Position numbers and translations under genes: made by a program
Notes under the pieces: model-generated
What the model was told of the DNA's origin: nothing
What the model saw: the letters and a program-made list of their open reading frames with translations, nothing else
Databases searched by the model: none
Assembly (NCBI RefSeq): GCF_000695625.1
Contig: NZ_JMQI01000077.1
Span: 1 to 64,000 of the forward strand
Origin: Amycolatopsis rifamycinica
GTDB taxonomy: Bacteria; Actinomycetota; Actinomycetes; Mycobacteriales; Pseudonocardiaceae
Reading direction: 5' to 3'
Length of the DNA stretch: 64,000 nucleotides
Part shown: positions 40,914 to 48,711 of the stretch, piece after piece
How the letters are laid out: every line of letters starts with the position of its first letter
Position numbering within the stretch: the first letter of the stretch is position 1

Positions 40914-43900
40914 TCACGCCTTGGTTACCGAGACCGTGACTTTCGTGCCGTCGCCGACCGTGCCGGCGAAGCCTTCGCCGGCCGGGCCGTGGGTCACCGA
41001 CGTCGCCAACGTCTCCGAAGCGAGGAACTCCTCGTGCGCCCGGGCCGCTTCCACGACGTCGGCGGGCCCGTCGACGGTGAGGTCGATCCGGTCGGCGACG
41101 TCGAGCCCGGCGTCGCGGCGCGCCTGCTGCACGACCCGGACCAGGTCGCGGACCAGGCCCTCGGCCGCCAGCTCCGGCGTCACCTGCGTGTCGATCAGGA
41201 CCAGCCCGGACCCGCCGGGCAGCTCCGCCGCCGCGCCGCCGCCCTTGGCGACCAGCCGGCGCTCGAACTCGCCTTCCTGCAGCGCGATCCCGGCGGCGAC
41301 CACGGCCCCGCCCTGGAACGACCAGTCCCCCGCCTTGACGGCCTTGATCACGGTCTGGACGTCCTTGCCCAGGCGCGGCCCGGCGGCGCGGGCGTTCACC
41401 GCGACCTCGAACCCGCCGTGCGCGGCGACGTCGGTGGTCAGCTCGACCGCCTTGACGTTCACCTCGTCGCGGAGGATGTCGGCGAACGGCGCCATCGAGT
41501 CGGCGTCGGCGGCCGCCACGACCAGCGACGACAGCGGCAGCCGCACGCGCAGCTTGTTCGCCTTCCGCAGCGACAGCGCCGACGACGCCACCTGCCGCAC
41601 CCGGTCCATCGCCGTGACGAGCGCCGCGTCCGCGGGCAGGTCGTTGGCGTTCGGCCAGTCGGTCAGGTGCACCGAACGGCCGCCGGTGAGCCCGCGCCAG
41701 ACGACCTCGGTGGTCAGCGGCAGCAGCGGCGCCGCGACCCGCGACGTCACCTCCAGCACGGTGTGCAGCGTGTCGATCGCGTCCTTGTCGCCCGCCCAGA
41801 AGCGGTCGCGGGAGCGGCGCACGTACCAGTTCGTCAGGACCTCGAGGAAGTCCCGGACGGTCTGGCACGCGCCCGCGACGTCGTAGTGGTCCATCGCGTA
41901 CTCGACGTCGGTGACCAGCTCGTGCGTCTTCGCCAGGACGTACCGGTCGAGCACGTTCGGCGAGTCCGTGCGCCACTGGCCTGCCACGCCCTCGGCGTTC
42001 GCGTACAGCGCGAGGAAGTAGTAGGAGTTCCACAGCGGCAGCACGGCCTGGCGGACGGCGTCGCGGATGCCCTTGTCGGTGACGACGAGGTTGCCGCCGC
42101 GCAGGATCGGGCTCGCCATCAGGTACCAGCGCATGGCGTCGGAGCCGTCGCGCTCGAAGACCTCGTTGACGTCCGGGTAGTTGCGCAGCGACTTCGACAT
42201 CTTCGCGCCGTCGGAGCCCAGCACGATGCCGTGCGAGACGCAGGTGCGGAACGCCGGCCGGTCGAACAGCGCCGTGGCGAGCACGTGCAGCAGGTAGAAC
42301 CAGCCGCGGGTCTGCCCGATGTACTCGACGATGAAGTCGCTCGGGTAGTGGTGCTCGAACCACTCGGCGTTCTCGAACGGGTAGTGCACCTGGGCGTAGG
42401 GCATCGAGCCCGAGTCGAACCAGACGTCGAGGACGTCCGGGACGCGGCGCATGGTCGACTTCCCGGTCGGGTCGTCGGGGTTCGGCCGGGTCAGCTCGTC
42501 GATGTAGGGCCGGTGCAGGTTGTCCAGCCGCACGCCGAAGTCCGCCTCGAGCTCGTCGAGCGAGCCGTAGACGTCCGTGCGCGGGTACTCCGGGTTGTCC
42601 GACTGCCACACCGGGATCGGCGTGCCGAAGTACCGGTTGCGGGAGATCGACCAGTCGATGGCGTTTTCCAGCCACTTGCCGAACTGGCCGTCCTTGACGT
42701 TCTCCGGGTACCAGGTGATCTGCTGGTTCAGCTCGACCATCCGGTCCTTGAACTGCGTCACCGCGACGAACCACGACGAGACGGCGCGGTAGATCAGCGG
42801 GTTCCGGCAGCGCCAGCAGTGCGGGTACGAGTGGTCGTAGGTCTCGTGCCGCAGCAGGACCGCGCCCTGCCGCGCCGCGGATCCCGTGCCGTTCTTGAGG
42901 TCCCGCACGATGTTCGGGTTGGCGTCGAAGACCTGCTGGCCCTCGTAGTCGGGCACGGTGGCGTCGAACTTGCCGTGCGCGTCGACCGGGGTGACCGGCG
43001 GGATGCCGGCGGCGTCGGTGACGAGCTTGTCGTCGGCGCCGTAGGCGGGGGCGATGTGGACGATCCCGGTGCCGTCGTCGGTGGTGACGTAGTCGGCGGC
43101 CAGCACCTGGTGGGCGTTCTCGGTGCCGGTGAAGTACGGGAACGGTGGTGCGTAACGGGTTCCGAGCAGTTGCGTGCCGGTGTAGTGCGCGACGACCGTC
43201 GGCTCTTCGCCGAGTTCACGCGCGTACGCGGCAACGCGGGCTTCGGCGAGCAGGAACCGCTTGCCGTCGCTCTCCACGACGACGTACTGGACGTCCGGGT
43301 GCACGGCCGTGGCGAGGTTGGACGGCAGCGTCCACGGCGTCGTCGTCCAGATCAGCAGATAGGTGCCGTCGAGGTCGTTGCCGTTGCCCTCCATGCGGAA
43401 CCCGACCGTGACGGCCGGGTCCTGGCGGTTGCGGTAGACGTCGGAGTCCATGCCCAGCTCGTGGTTGGACAGCGGCGTCGCGTCACGCCAGCAGTACGGC
43501 AGGACGCGGTAGCCCTCGTAGACGAGTCCCTTGTCCCACAGGCGTTTGAACGCCCACAGCACCGACTCCATGTAGGTGACGTCGAGGGTCTTGTAGTCGT
43601 TGTCGAAGTCGACCCAGCGGGCCTGGCGGGTGACGTACTCGCGCCACTCGTCGGTGTAGCGGAGGACGGACTCCTGCGAAGCCGCGTTGAACTTCGCGAT
43701 GCCCATCTCTTCGATCTCGGACGTCTCGGTGATGCCGAGCTGGCGCATGGCTTCGAGCTCGGCGGGCAGGCCGTGGGTGTCCCAGCCGAAGCGGCGCTCG
43801 ACCTTGCGCCCCTTCATGGTCTGGTAGCGCGGCACCAGGTCCTTGACGTACCCGGTGAGCAGGTGGCCGTAGTGCGGCAGGCCGTTGGCGAAGGGCGGGC

Positions 43901-44072
43901 CGTCGTAGAAGACGTACTCGTTTTCGCCCTTCTCGCCCGCGGGACGCGCGTCGATCGTCGCCTGGAACGTGCGGTCGCTCTCCCAGTAGGCGAGGACCTG
44001 CTTCTCCAGCGCGGGGAACGACGGCTGCGACGGAACTCCTGCGCCGTCGCCAAGCTGGGCCTGGGGGTACAT
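40914..44072 (-). CDS. ileS: Isoleucyl-tRNA synthetase
   Basis: A 1052-residue class I synthetase charging tRNA-Ile. The HIGH motif reads HYGH in NGLPHYGHLLTGYVKDLVP, and KMSKS is exact in GSDGAKMSKSLRNYPDVNEV. The editing domain contains TTTPWTLPSN and YGADDKLVTDAAG, and the WFVAVTQFKDR region and anticodon-binding helices follow. Length and features match the eukaryote-like long ileS type common in actinobacteria. AGGAG lies six bases before the ATG, inside the region governed by an upstream T-box leader. Confidence 0.95.
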   Translation of the reverse strand: MYPQAQLGDGAGVPSQPSFPALEKQVLAYWESDRTFQATIDARPAGEKGENEYVFYDGPPFANGLPHYGHLLTGYVKDLVPRYQTMKGRKVERRFGWDTHGLPAELEAMRQLGITETSEIEEMGIAKFNAASQESVLRYTDEWREYVTRQARWVDFDNDYKTLDVTYMESVLWAFKRLWDKGLVYEGYRVLPYCWRDATPLSNHELGMDSDVYRNRQDPAVTVGFRMEGNGNDLDGTYLLIWTTTPWTLPSNLATAVHPDVQYVVVESDGKRFLLAEARVAAYARELGEEPTVVAHYTGTQLLGTRYAPPFPYFTGTENAHQVLAADYVTTDDGTGIVHIAPAYGADDKLVTDAAGIPPVTPVDAHGKFDATVPDYEGQQVFDANPNIVRDLKNGTGSAARQGAVLLRHETYDHSYPHCWRCRNPLIYRAVSSWFVAVTQFKDRMVELNQQITWYPENVKDGQFGKWLENAIDWSISRNRYFGTPIPVWQSDNPEYPRTDVYGSLDELEADFGVRLDNLHRPYIDELTRPNPDDPTGKSTMRRVPDVLDVWFDSGSMPYAQVHYPFENAEWFEHHYPSDFIVEYIGQTRGWFYLLHVLATALFDRPAFRTCVSHGIVLGSDGAKMSKSLRNYPDVNEVFERDGSDAMRWYLMASPILRGGNLVVTDKGIRDAVRQAVLPLWNSYYFLALYANAEGVAGQWRTDSPNVLDRYVLAKTHELVTDVEYAMDHYDVAGACQTVRDFLEVLTNWYVRRSRDRFWAGDKDAIDTLHTVLEVTSRVAAPLLPLTTEVVWRGLTGGRSVHLTDWPNANDLPADAALVTAMDRVRQVASSALSLRKANKLRVRLPLSSLVVAAADADSMAPFADILRDEVNVKAVELTTDVAAHGGFEVAVNARAAGPRLGKDVQTVIKAVKAGDWSFQGGAVVAAGIALQEGEFERRLVAKGGGAAAELPGGSGLVLIDTQVTPELAAEGLVRDLVRVVQQARRDAGLDVADRIDLTVDGPADVVEAARAHEEFLASETLATSVTHGPAGEGFAGTVGDGTKVTVSVTKA

Positions 44073-44109
44073 CGGGGTGCTCCTCGGTTCGTCGCTCGCG
44101 TACGGACGA

Positions 44110-44300
44110 CCGGCTCCCGCACCGGTCACCCACACGGGGACGAGACGCCGTCCGGCGTTCCGCGGTACCACCCCGCTTGCCCGTTCGCACGGGCCACTCG
44201 TTCGACGGCTGTCACGGGCCGCACCCGTCCGGTTCTACTGAGAGCGTGCCGCTCGGTTCTTCCGGAGGCTCCCCGGTGATGGCCGGATCGACGCCGTGTT
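44110..44300 (-). ncRNA. ileS T-box leader
   Basis: On the minus strand the conserved T-box GGGTGGTACCGCGG lies around 44161-44174. The upstream stem carries an ATC isoleucine specifier at 44280-44278 within GGCCATCACCGGGG. The stem is short, as in actinobacterial translational (class II) ileS T-boxes. The downstream part (GAACGCCGGACGGCGTCTCG) can pair and lies before the ribosome site. Uncharged tRNA-Ile should free translation. Confidence 0.88.
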
Positions 44301-44350
44301 GCCTACCAGGTTAACCGGCCCGCGCAACCGGGTTGTCACGAGGGCCGCTC

Positions 44351-44547
44351 GTAACCCGCGTGACGGGAGCCGTGACTCGCGTGATCAGGGCCGTAACCGG
44401 CGTGATCAGAGCCGTAACTCGCGAGTTCCGGCGGGAATCACGCGAGTTCCGGCGTTGATCACGCGGGTTCCGCCGGGCATCACCCGTGATTGGCGGGCAT
44501 CACGCGTGATCAGAGGGGCATCACGCGTGATTGGCGGGGCATCACTG
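44351..44547. repeat. 21-bp tandem array upstream of the ileS leader
   Basis: Ten unit starts at 44351, 44372, 44393, 44414, 44435, 44456, 44477, 44497, 44518 and 44539 are 21 bp apart, with one step of 20. Units drift from GTAACCCGCGTGACGGGAGC to GCATCACGCGTGATTGGCGG; late units contain the palindrome ATCACGCGTGAT. The array begins at the stop of the 44548 gene and ends about 50 bp before the T-box. Bases 44301-44350 hold nothing recognisable. Confidence 0.8.
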
Positions 44548-45114
44548 TCAGCGGTGGGCTGCTACCAGGGTGGCGTCGGGGTTGCAGCGGTCGCAGGGGG
44601 TGAAGCCGAGCTGGCGGGCCTCGCCGACGCCGATCGGGATCGTGTCGCGGGTGCCGAGCCACTCGCACGTGCGCAGGTGGTAGCGGGGGTGCTCGTCGAC
44701 CACCACGACCTCGTCCTCGAGGTCGGCCAAGACCGCGATGTCGGCTTCCGGGGTGTCTTCGACGCCCGGCTCGGGATCGGCCGTCGTTTCGGTCTCGGCT
44801 GAAGCGTCGGCGGGGGCGGGCCCGGGCGTGTCGGCCGGGTCGCCCAGGTCGCCGGATGCCGGGATCAGGGTGGTTTGCTCTTCCTCGACCGGCGCTTCCG
44901 GCTCCGGCTCCGACGTGGAGACGGCGGGAGCGGCGGGAGCGGCGGCCGGTGCGGCGGAGCGGCGACGGCGGCGCAGCCAGTCGGCGACCAGGATCAGCCC
45001 GGCCAGCACGGACAGGCCGATGGATACCCACGCCCACAGCGATGAAGCCGTGATCAGGGCGGTGACGAGCAACCCCAGAGCCGCCAGTACCAGGACCAGC
45101 ACGATGTAAAGCAC
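44548..45114 (-). CDS. Two-TM protein with C-terminal Cys/His motif
   Basis: A 188-residue membrane protein. Two N-terminal helices (MLYIVLVLVLAALGLLVTAL and WVSIGLSVLAGLILVADWL) are followed by an Ala/Pro/Glu-rich acidic linker of about 75 residues and a compact C-terminal module, YHLRTCEWLG then FTPCDRCNPD. The CxxC and the His/Cys before it suggest a small zinc site. Similar proteins lie near wag31 in other actinobacteria, but no function is known. It sits between wag31 and ileS on the same strand, after the wag31 terminator. Confidence 0.78.
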   Translation of the reverse strand: MLYIVLVLVLAALGLLVTALITASSLWAWVSIGLSVLAGLILVADWLRRRRRSAAPAAAPAAPAVSTSEPEPEAPVEEEQTTLIPASGDLGDPADTPGPAPADASAETETTADPEPGVEDTPEADIAVLADLEDEVVVVDEHPRYHLRTCEWLGTRDTIPIGVGEARQLGFTPCDRCNPDATLVAAHR

Positions 45115-45186
45115 GCTGAATTACAGCACGAACCACCCGGGAGCGGACCGCGACCCGCCCACGGGTGGTACCGGATCGACTCCGAA

Positions 45187-45220
45187 CCGTGGCACACCCC
45201 GGAGGCGGGGCGTGCCACGG
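45187..45220 (-). terminator. Hairpin after wag31
   Basis: CCGTGGCAC (45187-45195) pairs with GTGCCACGG (45212-45220); an inner CCCCG/CGGGG pair extends it. It lies 12 bp beyond the wag31 stop, without a U-tract. Confidence 0.65.
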
Positions 45221-45232
45221 TGCGAAAAGAAC

Positions 45233-46087
45233 TCAGCCGGCTTCGGCCCGCGGGCCGAAGGAGTAGCCCTGCCCGCCGCTCGACGACCCGGACGACTGCC
45301 CGGAGTTCGACGAAGCCGACGCGGGGGCCGCGGACCCGCGGTCGTCGAGCTCACGCAGCTGGGACTCGAGGAACCCGCGCAGCCGCGTGCGGTACTCCCG
45401 CTCGATCGTGCGCAGCTCTTCGATCTTTTTGCCCAGCCCGCTCTTCTCGGAGTTCAGGCTGTTCATCGTCTCGGTGTACTTGCGCTGCGACTCGCGCTCC
45501 AGCGTCGTCGCCTTGTCTCGCGCCTGACGCTCGAGCGTCTCGGCCCGGGTCCGCGCGTCGTTCAGCATCGTGTCGACGCGCGTGCGCGCCTCGTTCACCA
45601 TCGAGTCGGACTTCGCCCGGGCGTCCGAAAGGAGCTGCTCGGACTTGGTGCGGGCCTCGGCCAGCATCCCGTCGGACTCGGTCTTCGCCTCGGCGGTGAG
45701 CCGGTCGGCCATCTCCTGGGCCAGGCCCAGGACCTTGGCGGCCTGCACGTTCGGCTCGGTGCTGTCGGGCACCATCGAGTGCGCCTGGGTCTGCTCCATG
45801 GCGGACTGCGGCGGCGGCACCGGCGCGAGGCGCCGCGAGGGCTCCTCACGCATCGGGGGCGCGCCGACGTTCGCCTTGGCGTTCTCCAGCTCGCTGCGGG
45901 TCGACTCGAGTTCCGCGTCGAGCTGTTCCATCTGCTGGCGCAGCTCGTTGTTGTCCTCGATCAACCGGGCCAGCTCGGTCTCCACCAGGTCGAGGAACGC
46001 GTCCACCTCGTCCTCGTTGTAGCCCCTCTTGCCGATGGGCGGCTTGCTGAACGCGACGTTATGCACGTCAGCGGGGGTCAACGACAT
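45233..46087 (-). CDS. wag31: DivIVA-family polar growth protein Wag31
   Basis: A 284-residue DivIVA homologue that marks the cell poles and directs apical cell-wall growth in actinobacteria. The N-terminal membrane-binding domain reads MSLTPADVHNVAFSKPPIGK then GYNEDEVDAFLD. A first coiled coil (ELARLIEDNNELRQQMEQLD), a variable linker with the PSRRLAP segment, and a long second coiled coil (LLSDARAKSDSMVNEARTRV) follow. The serine/glycine-rich tail is typical. It lies in the conserved order ftsZ-pgeF-yggS-sepF-yggT-wag31. Confidence 0.95.
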   Translation of the reverse strand: MSLTPADVHNVAFSKPPIGKRGYNEDEVDAFLDLVETELARLIEDNNELRQQMEQLDAELESTRSELENAKANVGAPPMREEPSRRLAPVPPPQSAMEQTQAHSMVPDSTEPNVQAAKVLGLAQEMADRLTAEAKTESDGMLAEARTKSEQLLSDARAKSDSMVNEARTRVDTMLNDARTRAETLERQARDKATTLERESQRKYTETMNSLNSEKSGLGKKIEELRTIEREYRTRLRGFLESQLRELDDRGSAAPASASSNSGQSSGSSSGGQGYSFGPRAEAG

Positions 46088-46139
46088 CAGATCACCTCAC
46101 GCACTCCATGGCCTGCAGGGTCCACCCAAGTTTCCCCGA

Positions 46140-46424
46140 TCAACTTGGAGTCGCCAGTTGCATCGCGAAGAACACAACCAACAGCAGCACCATAATCGAC
46201 AAGTCCAGTCCGACGCCGCCGATCCGGACCATCGGAATGATCCTTCTGAACAAACGGACCGGCGGGTCCGTCACTGTGTAGATGGTCTCGAGCGTGACCG
46301 CAACCCCTCCGGCCGGATGCCACTCACGCGCGAAGGTCCGGACGAGTTCGACCACGATCCGCGCCGTCAGCAGCAGCCAGAAGGCGAACAGCACGTACCA
46401 GACGACCAGCCACACAGCTTCCAC
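46140..46424 (-). CDS. YggT-family membrane protein
   Basis: A 94-residue integral membrane protein of the YggT/Ycf19 family: two hydrophobic segments, VWLVVWYVLFAFWLLLTARI and LDLSIMVLLLVVFFAMQLA, around the family motif TDPPVRLFRRIIPMVRIGGV. Found next to sepF and wag31 in many Gram-positives; it is thought to help envelope or division-site organisation, but its precise role is not established. Confidence 0.92.
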   Translation of the reverse strand: MEAVWLVVWYVLFAFWLLLTARIVVELVRTFAREWHPAGGVAVTLETIYTVTDPPVRLFRRIIPMVRIGGVGLDLSIMVLLLVVFFAMQLATPS

Positions 46425-46530
46425 ATACCTACTCTAACCGGGCGTCCTCTCCGAAGACGCAGTTGAGGGGGCCGACCTCACATCCGGTCGGCAAAGTCAC
46501 GTCTGCTTGCGCTCAGCGGTACCGGCGACT

Positions 46531-47127
46531 TCAGCCCCGCAAAAACAATCCGCCCTCGGCAATCCGCCGACGGTCTTCCGCGGTGACGTCCACATCGGGC
46601 GGTGAGAGAAGGAACACCTTGTTGGTCACCTTGTCCATCGACCCCCGGAGCGCGAACGCCAGCCCGGCGGCGAAGTCGACGAGCCGCTTCGCGTCCGCGT
46701 TCTCCATCTCGGTGAGGTTCATGATCACCGGGATGCCCTCGCGGTAGTGCTCCCCGATCGCCCGCGCTTCCGCGTAGCTGGTCGGGTGCAGCGTCGTGAT
46801 GCGGCTCAACGGGTCACGCACCGGCTGCCGGACGACCGGTTCGGTGACCGGTCGCAGGCGTGCGACCGGCTCCGGCTGACGGTCCATCGCGAGCGCGCCG
46901 TGAACGGCCGGCTCGGAGCTGGGCACGGAGCGTGACCGGCTTCGGCTGACGGGCTCGTCGTACGTGTCGTCGACCTCGCGGTACCGTGAACGCGACGAGC
47001 GCGGGGCCGGCTCCTCGTAGGAGTCGTAGTCGTCGTCGTAACCACGCCGGTAGTCGTCTTCGTCGTAACCGTCCTCGTCAGCGGGCACCATCCCGAAGTA
47101 GGCCTTCAGCTTCTGCAGCGCGCTCAT
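46531..47127 (-). CDS. sepF: Cell division protein SepF
   Basis: A 198-residue FtsZ membrane anchor. It begins MSALQKLKAYFGMVPADED with an amphipathic membrane-binding helix, then a long acidic/arginine-rich linker (DEDDYRRGYDDDYDSYEEPA), and the dimerising FtsZ-binding core TTLHPTSYAEARAIGEHYRE then VIMNLTEMENADAKRLVDFA and NKVFLLSPPDVDV. GGGAGAGGC precedes ATG 47127; an in-frame upstream start lacks such a site. In actinobacteria, which lack FtsA, SepF is the main Z-ring tether. Confidence 0.95.
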   Translation of the reverse strand: MSALQKLKAYFGMVPADEDGYDEDDYRRGYDDDYDSYEEPAPRSSRSRYREVDDTYDEPVSRSRSRSVPSSEPAVHGALAMDRQPEPVARLRPVTEPVVRQPVRDPLSRITTLHPTSYAEARAIGEHYREGIPVIMNLTEMENADAKRLVDFAAGLAFALRGSMDKVTNKVFLLSPPDVDVTAEDRRRIAEGGLFLRG

Positions 47128-47225
47128 GCCTCTCCCTAGCCCTAGCCGCTCCCGCACTGACTGTTCTCCACGCCGTCAGTGCCCCGTGCGGGCGGATACG
47201 AAACGTGACGACCCGCGCGAGCTCC

Positions 47226-47936
47226 CTACGGCGAGGCTAAACCGCGTCCACCGAGCAACGCGGTTCCGACACGCACACAGGTCGAGCCGTGCGTGATCGC
47301 CTGTTCGAGATCATGGCTCATCCCGGCGGAGACGTCTGCGGCATTCGGGTGATCTTTTCGGAGCTCCCCGGCCGCCCGGGCGAGCCGTTCGAAGGCGGCG
47401 GCCGGGTCCGCGCCCAGCGGCGCGACGGCCATCAGGCCGCGAAGCCGCAGCTCCTCCGCCTGCGCGACGCGATCGGCGAGCGCGCCGAGCTCGGCCAGCG
47501 GGCAGCCGCCGCGCTCCGGGTCGTCGTCGAGACTGGCCTGGAGCAGCACGTCGAGGGGTTCGTCACGTATCTGGGCGTCGCGAGCCGCACGCACCGCCTT
47601 GGCGAGCGCGTCGGCGAGCCGGGCCGAATCGACGGACTGCACTTCGTGTGCCCACCCGACCACCGATCGGGCCTTGTTGCGCTGCAGCCGCCCGACCATG
47701 TGCCACCGCAGCCCGGGGACTTCGGCGGCTTTCGGGCCGGCCTCCTGGTCGCGGTTCTCGCCGACGTCGGTGACGCCGAGCTCGGCCAGCAGCGCGACGT
47801 CGGACGCGGGGAAGGTCTTCGTGATCGCGATCAGCTTGACCTCGTCGCGGGCGCGCCCGGCGGCCCGGCAGGCGGCGGCGATCCGCGCCTCGACCTCGGC
47901 GAGGTTCTCGGCCAGCTCGGCCTTGCGGCCGGTCAT
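47226..47936 (-). CDS. YggS-family PLP homeostasis protein
   Basis: A 236-residue YggS/PLPBP-family alanine-racemase-fold protein that binds PLP and buffers its supply. The PLP lysine is in KLIAITKTFPASDVALLAEL; HMVGRLQRNKARSVVG (usually HFIGxLQxNK), and SAGMSHDLEQAITHGSTCVR follow. Its ATG overlaps the pgeF stop (ATGA). The TDVGENRDQEAGPKAAE stretch is the standard VGENRvQE region. Confidence 0.93.
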   Translation of the reverse strand: MTGRKAELAENLAEVEARIAAACRAAGRARDEVKLIAITKTFPASDVALLAELGVTDVGENRDQEAGPKAAEVPGLRWHMVGRLQRNKARSVVGWAHEVQSVDSARLADALAKAVRAARDAQIRDEPLDVLLQASLDDDPERGGCPLAELGALADRVAQAEELRLRGLMAVAPLGADPAAAFERLARAAGELRKDHPNAADVSAGMSHDLEQAITHGSTCVRVGTALLGGRGLASP

Positions 47937-48637
47937 GCTTCGATCCACGTGATGCCGGCGATCCGCCCGGTGGTCCCGTCGCGGCGGTAGCTGAACAGCG
48001 TTTTGTCCTCGTTCGTGCAGCGCGGGTCGACGCCGATCTTGCCGACGCCGAGGTCGGCGAGCTGCCGCCAGAGGCCCGCGCGCAGGTCGAGGCCCGGCGT
48101 TCCCTTGCGGGTCTTGCACGCGCTGCCGGGCACGTGTTTCTCGACGTCGGCGGCCATTTCCGCGGGGACCTCGTAGCAGTCGCCGCAGATGGCCGGACCG
48201 AGCAGTGCCTCGATGCGCCCCACGTCGGCACCGGCCGACCGCATGGCCTTCACCGCCGCCGGGACGACGCCGACGCGCGTGCCCACCCGGCCGGCGTGCA
48301 CCGCCGAGACCACCCCGGCCTCGGCGTCGGCCAGCAGGATCGGCACGCAGTCGGCGACCAGCACCACGAGCGCGACGCCCGGGGTCGCGGTCACCAGGGC
48401 GTCGGTCGCTTCCGCCGGACGGGTCTCCGAGCCGTCGACGATCGTCGCCGTCCGGCCGTGGACCTGCTCCATCCAGGCCAGCTTGTCCTCGGCCAGGCCG
48501 AGCTCGCTCGCCAGCCGCTTGCGGTTGGCGAAGACGTTGCCCTCGTCGTCGCCGACGTGGTCCCCCAGGTTGAACGTGTCGTACGGCGGCCGTGACGCGC
48601 CGCCCGCCCTGGTCGTGACCACTCGCCTAACCCGCAC
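47933..48637 (-). CDS. pgeF: Peptidoglycan editing factor PgeF (laccase-domain)
   Basis: A 234-residue YfiH/DUF152 protein. The zinc-binding residues lie in VVLVADCVPILLAD, SAVHAGRVGTRVGVV and GPAICGDCYEVPAEM; MEQVHGRT is the conserved first His motif. Members act as purine nucleoside phosphorylase/adenosine deaminase-type enzymes and, in E. coli, edit muropeptide precursors. GTG 48637 has AGGAGG eight bases upstream. It follows ftsZ after a strong terminator and overlaps yggS by ATGA. Confidence 0.9.
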   Translation of the reverse strand: MRVRRVVTTRAGGASRPPYDTFNLGDHVGDDEGNVFANRKRLASELGLAEDKLAWMEQVHGRTATIVDGSETRPAEATDALVTATPGVALVVLVADCVPILLADAEAGVVSAVHAGRVGTRVGVVPAAVKAMRSAGADVGRIEALLGPAICGDCYEVPAEMAADVEKHVPGSACKTRKGTPGLDLRAGLWRQLADLGVGKIGVDPRCTNEDKTLFSYRRDGTTGRIAGITWIEA

Positions 48638-48657
48638 AAATCCTCCTGGACGTCAAT

Positions 48658-48700
48658 GAAGGCCGTCACCCACGACTCTAGTTCGCGGGTGACGGCCTTC
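48658..48700 (-). terminator. ftsZ terminator
   Basis: A perfect 14-bp stem (GAAGGCCGTCACCC at 48658-48671 with its complement at 48687-48700) and a 15-base loop lie 11 bp beyond the ftsZ stop. Confidence 0.8.
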
Positions 48701-48711
48701 GGAGGCGGTGA

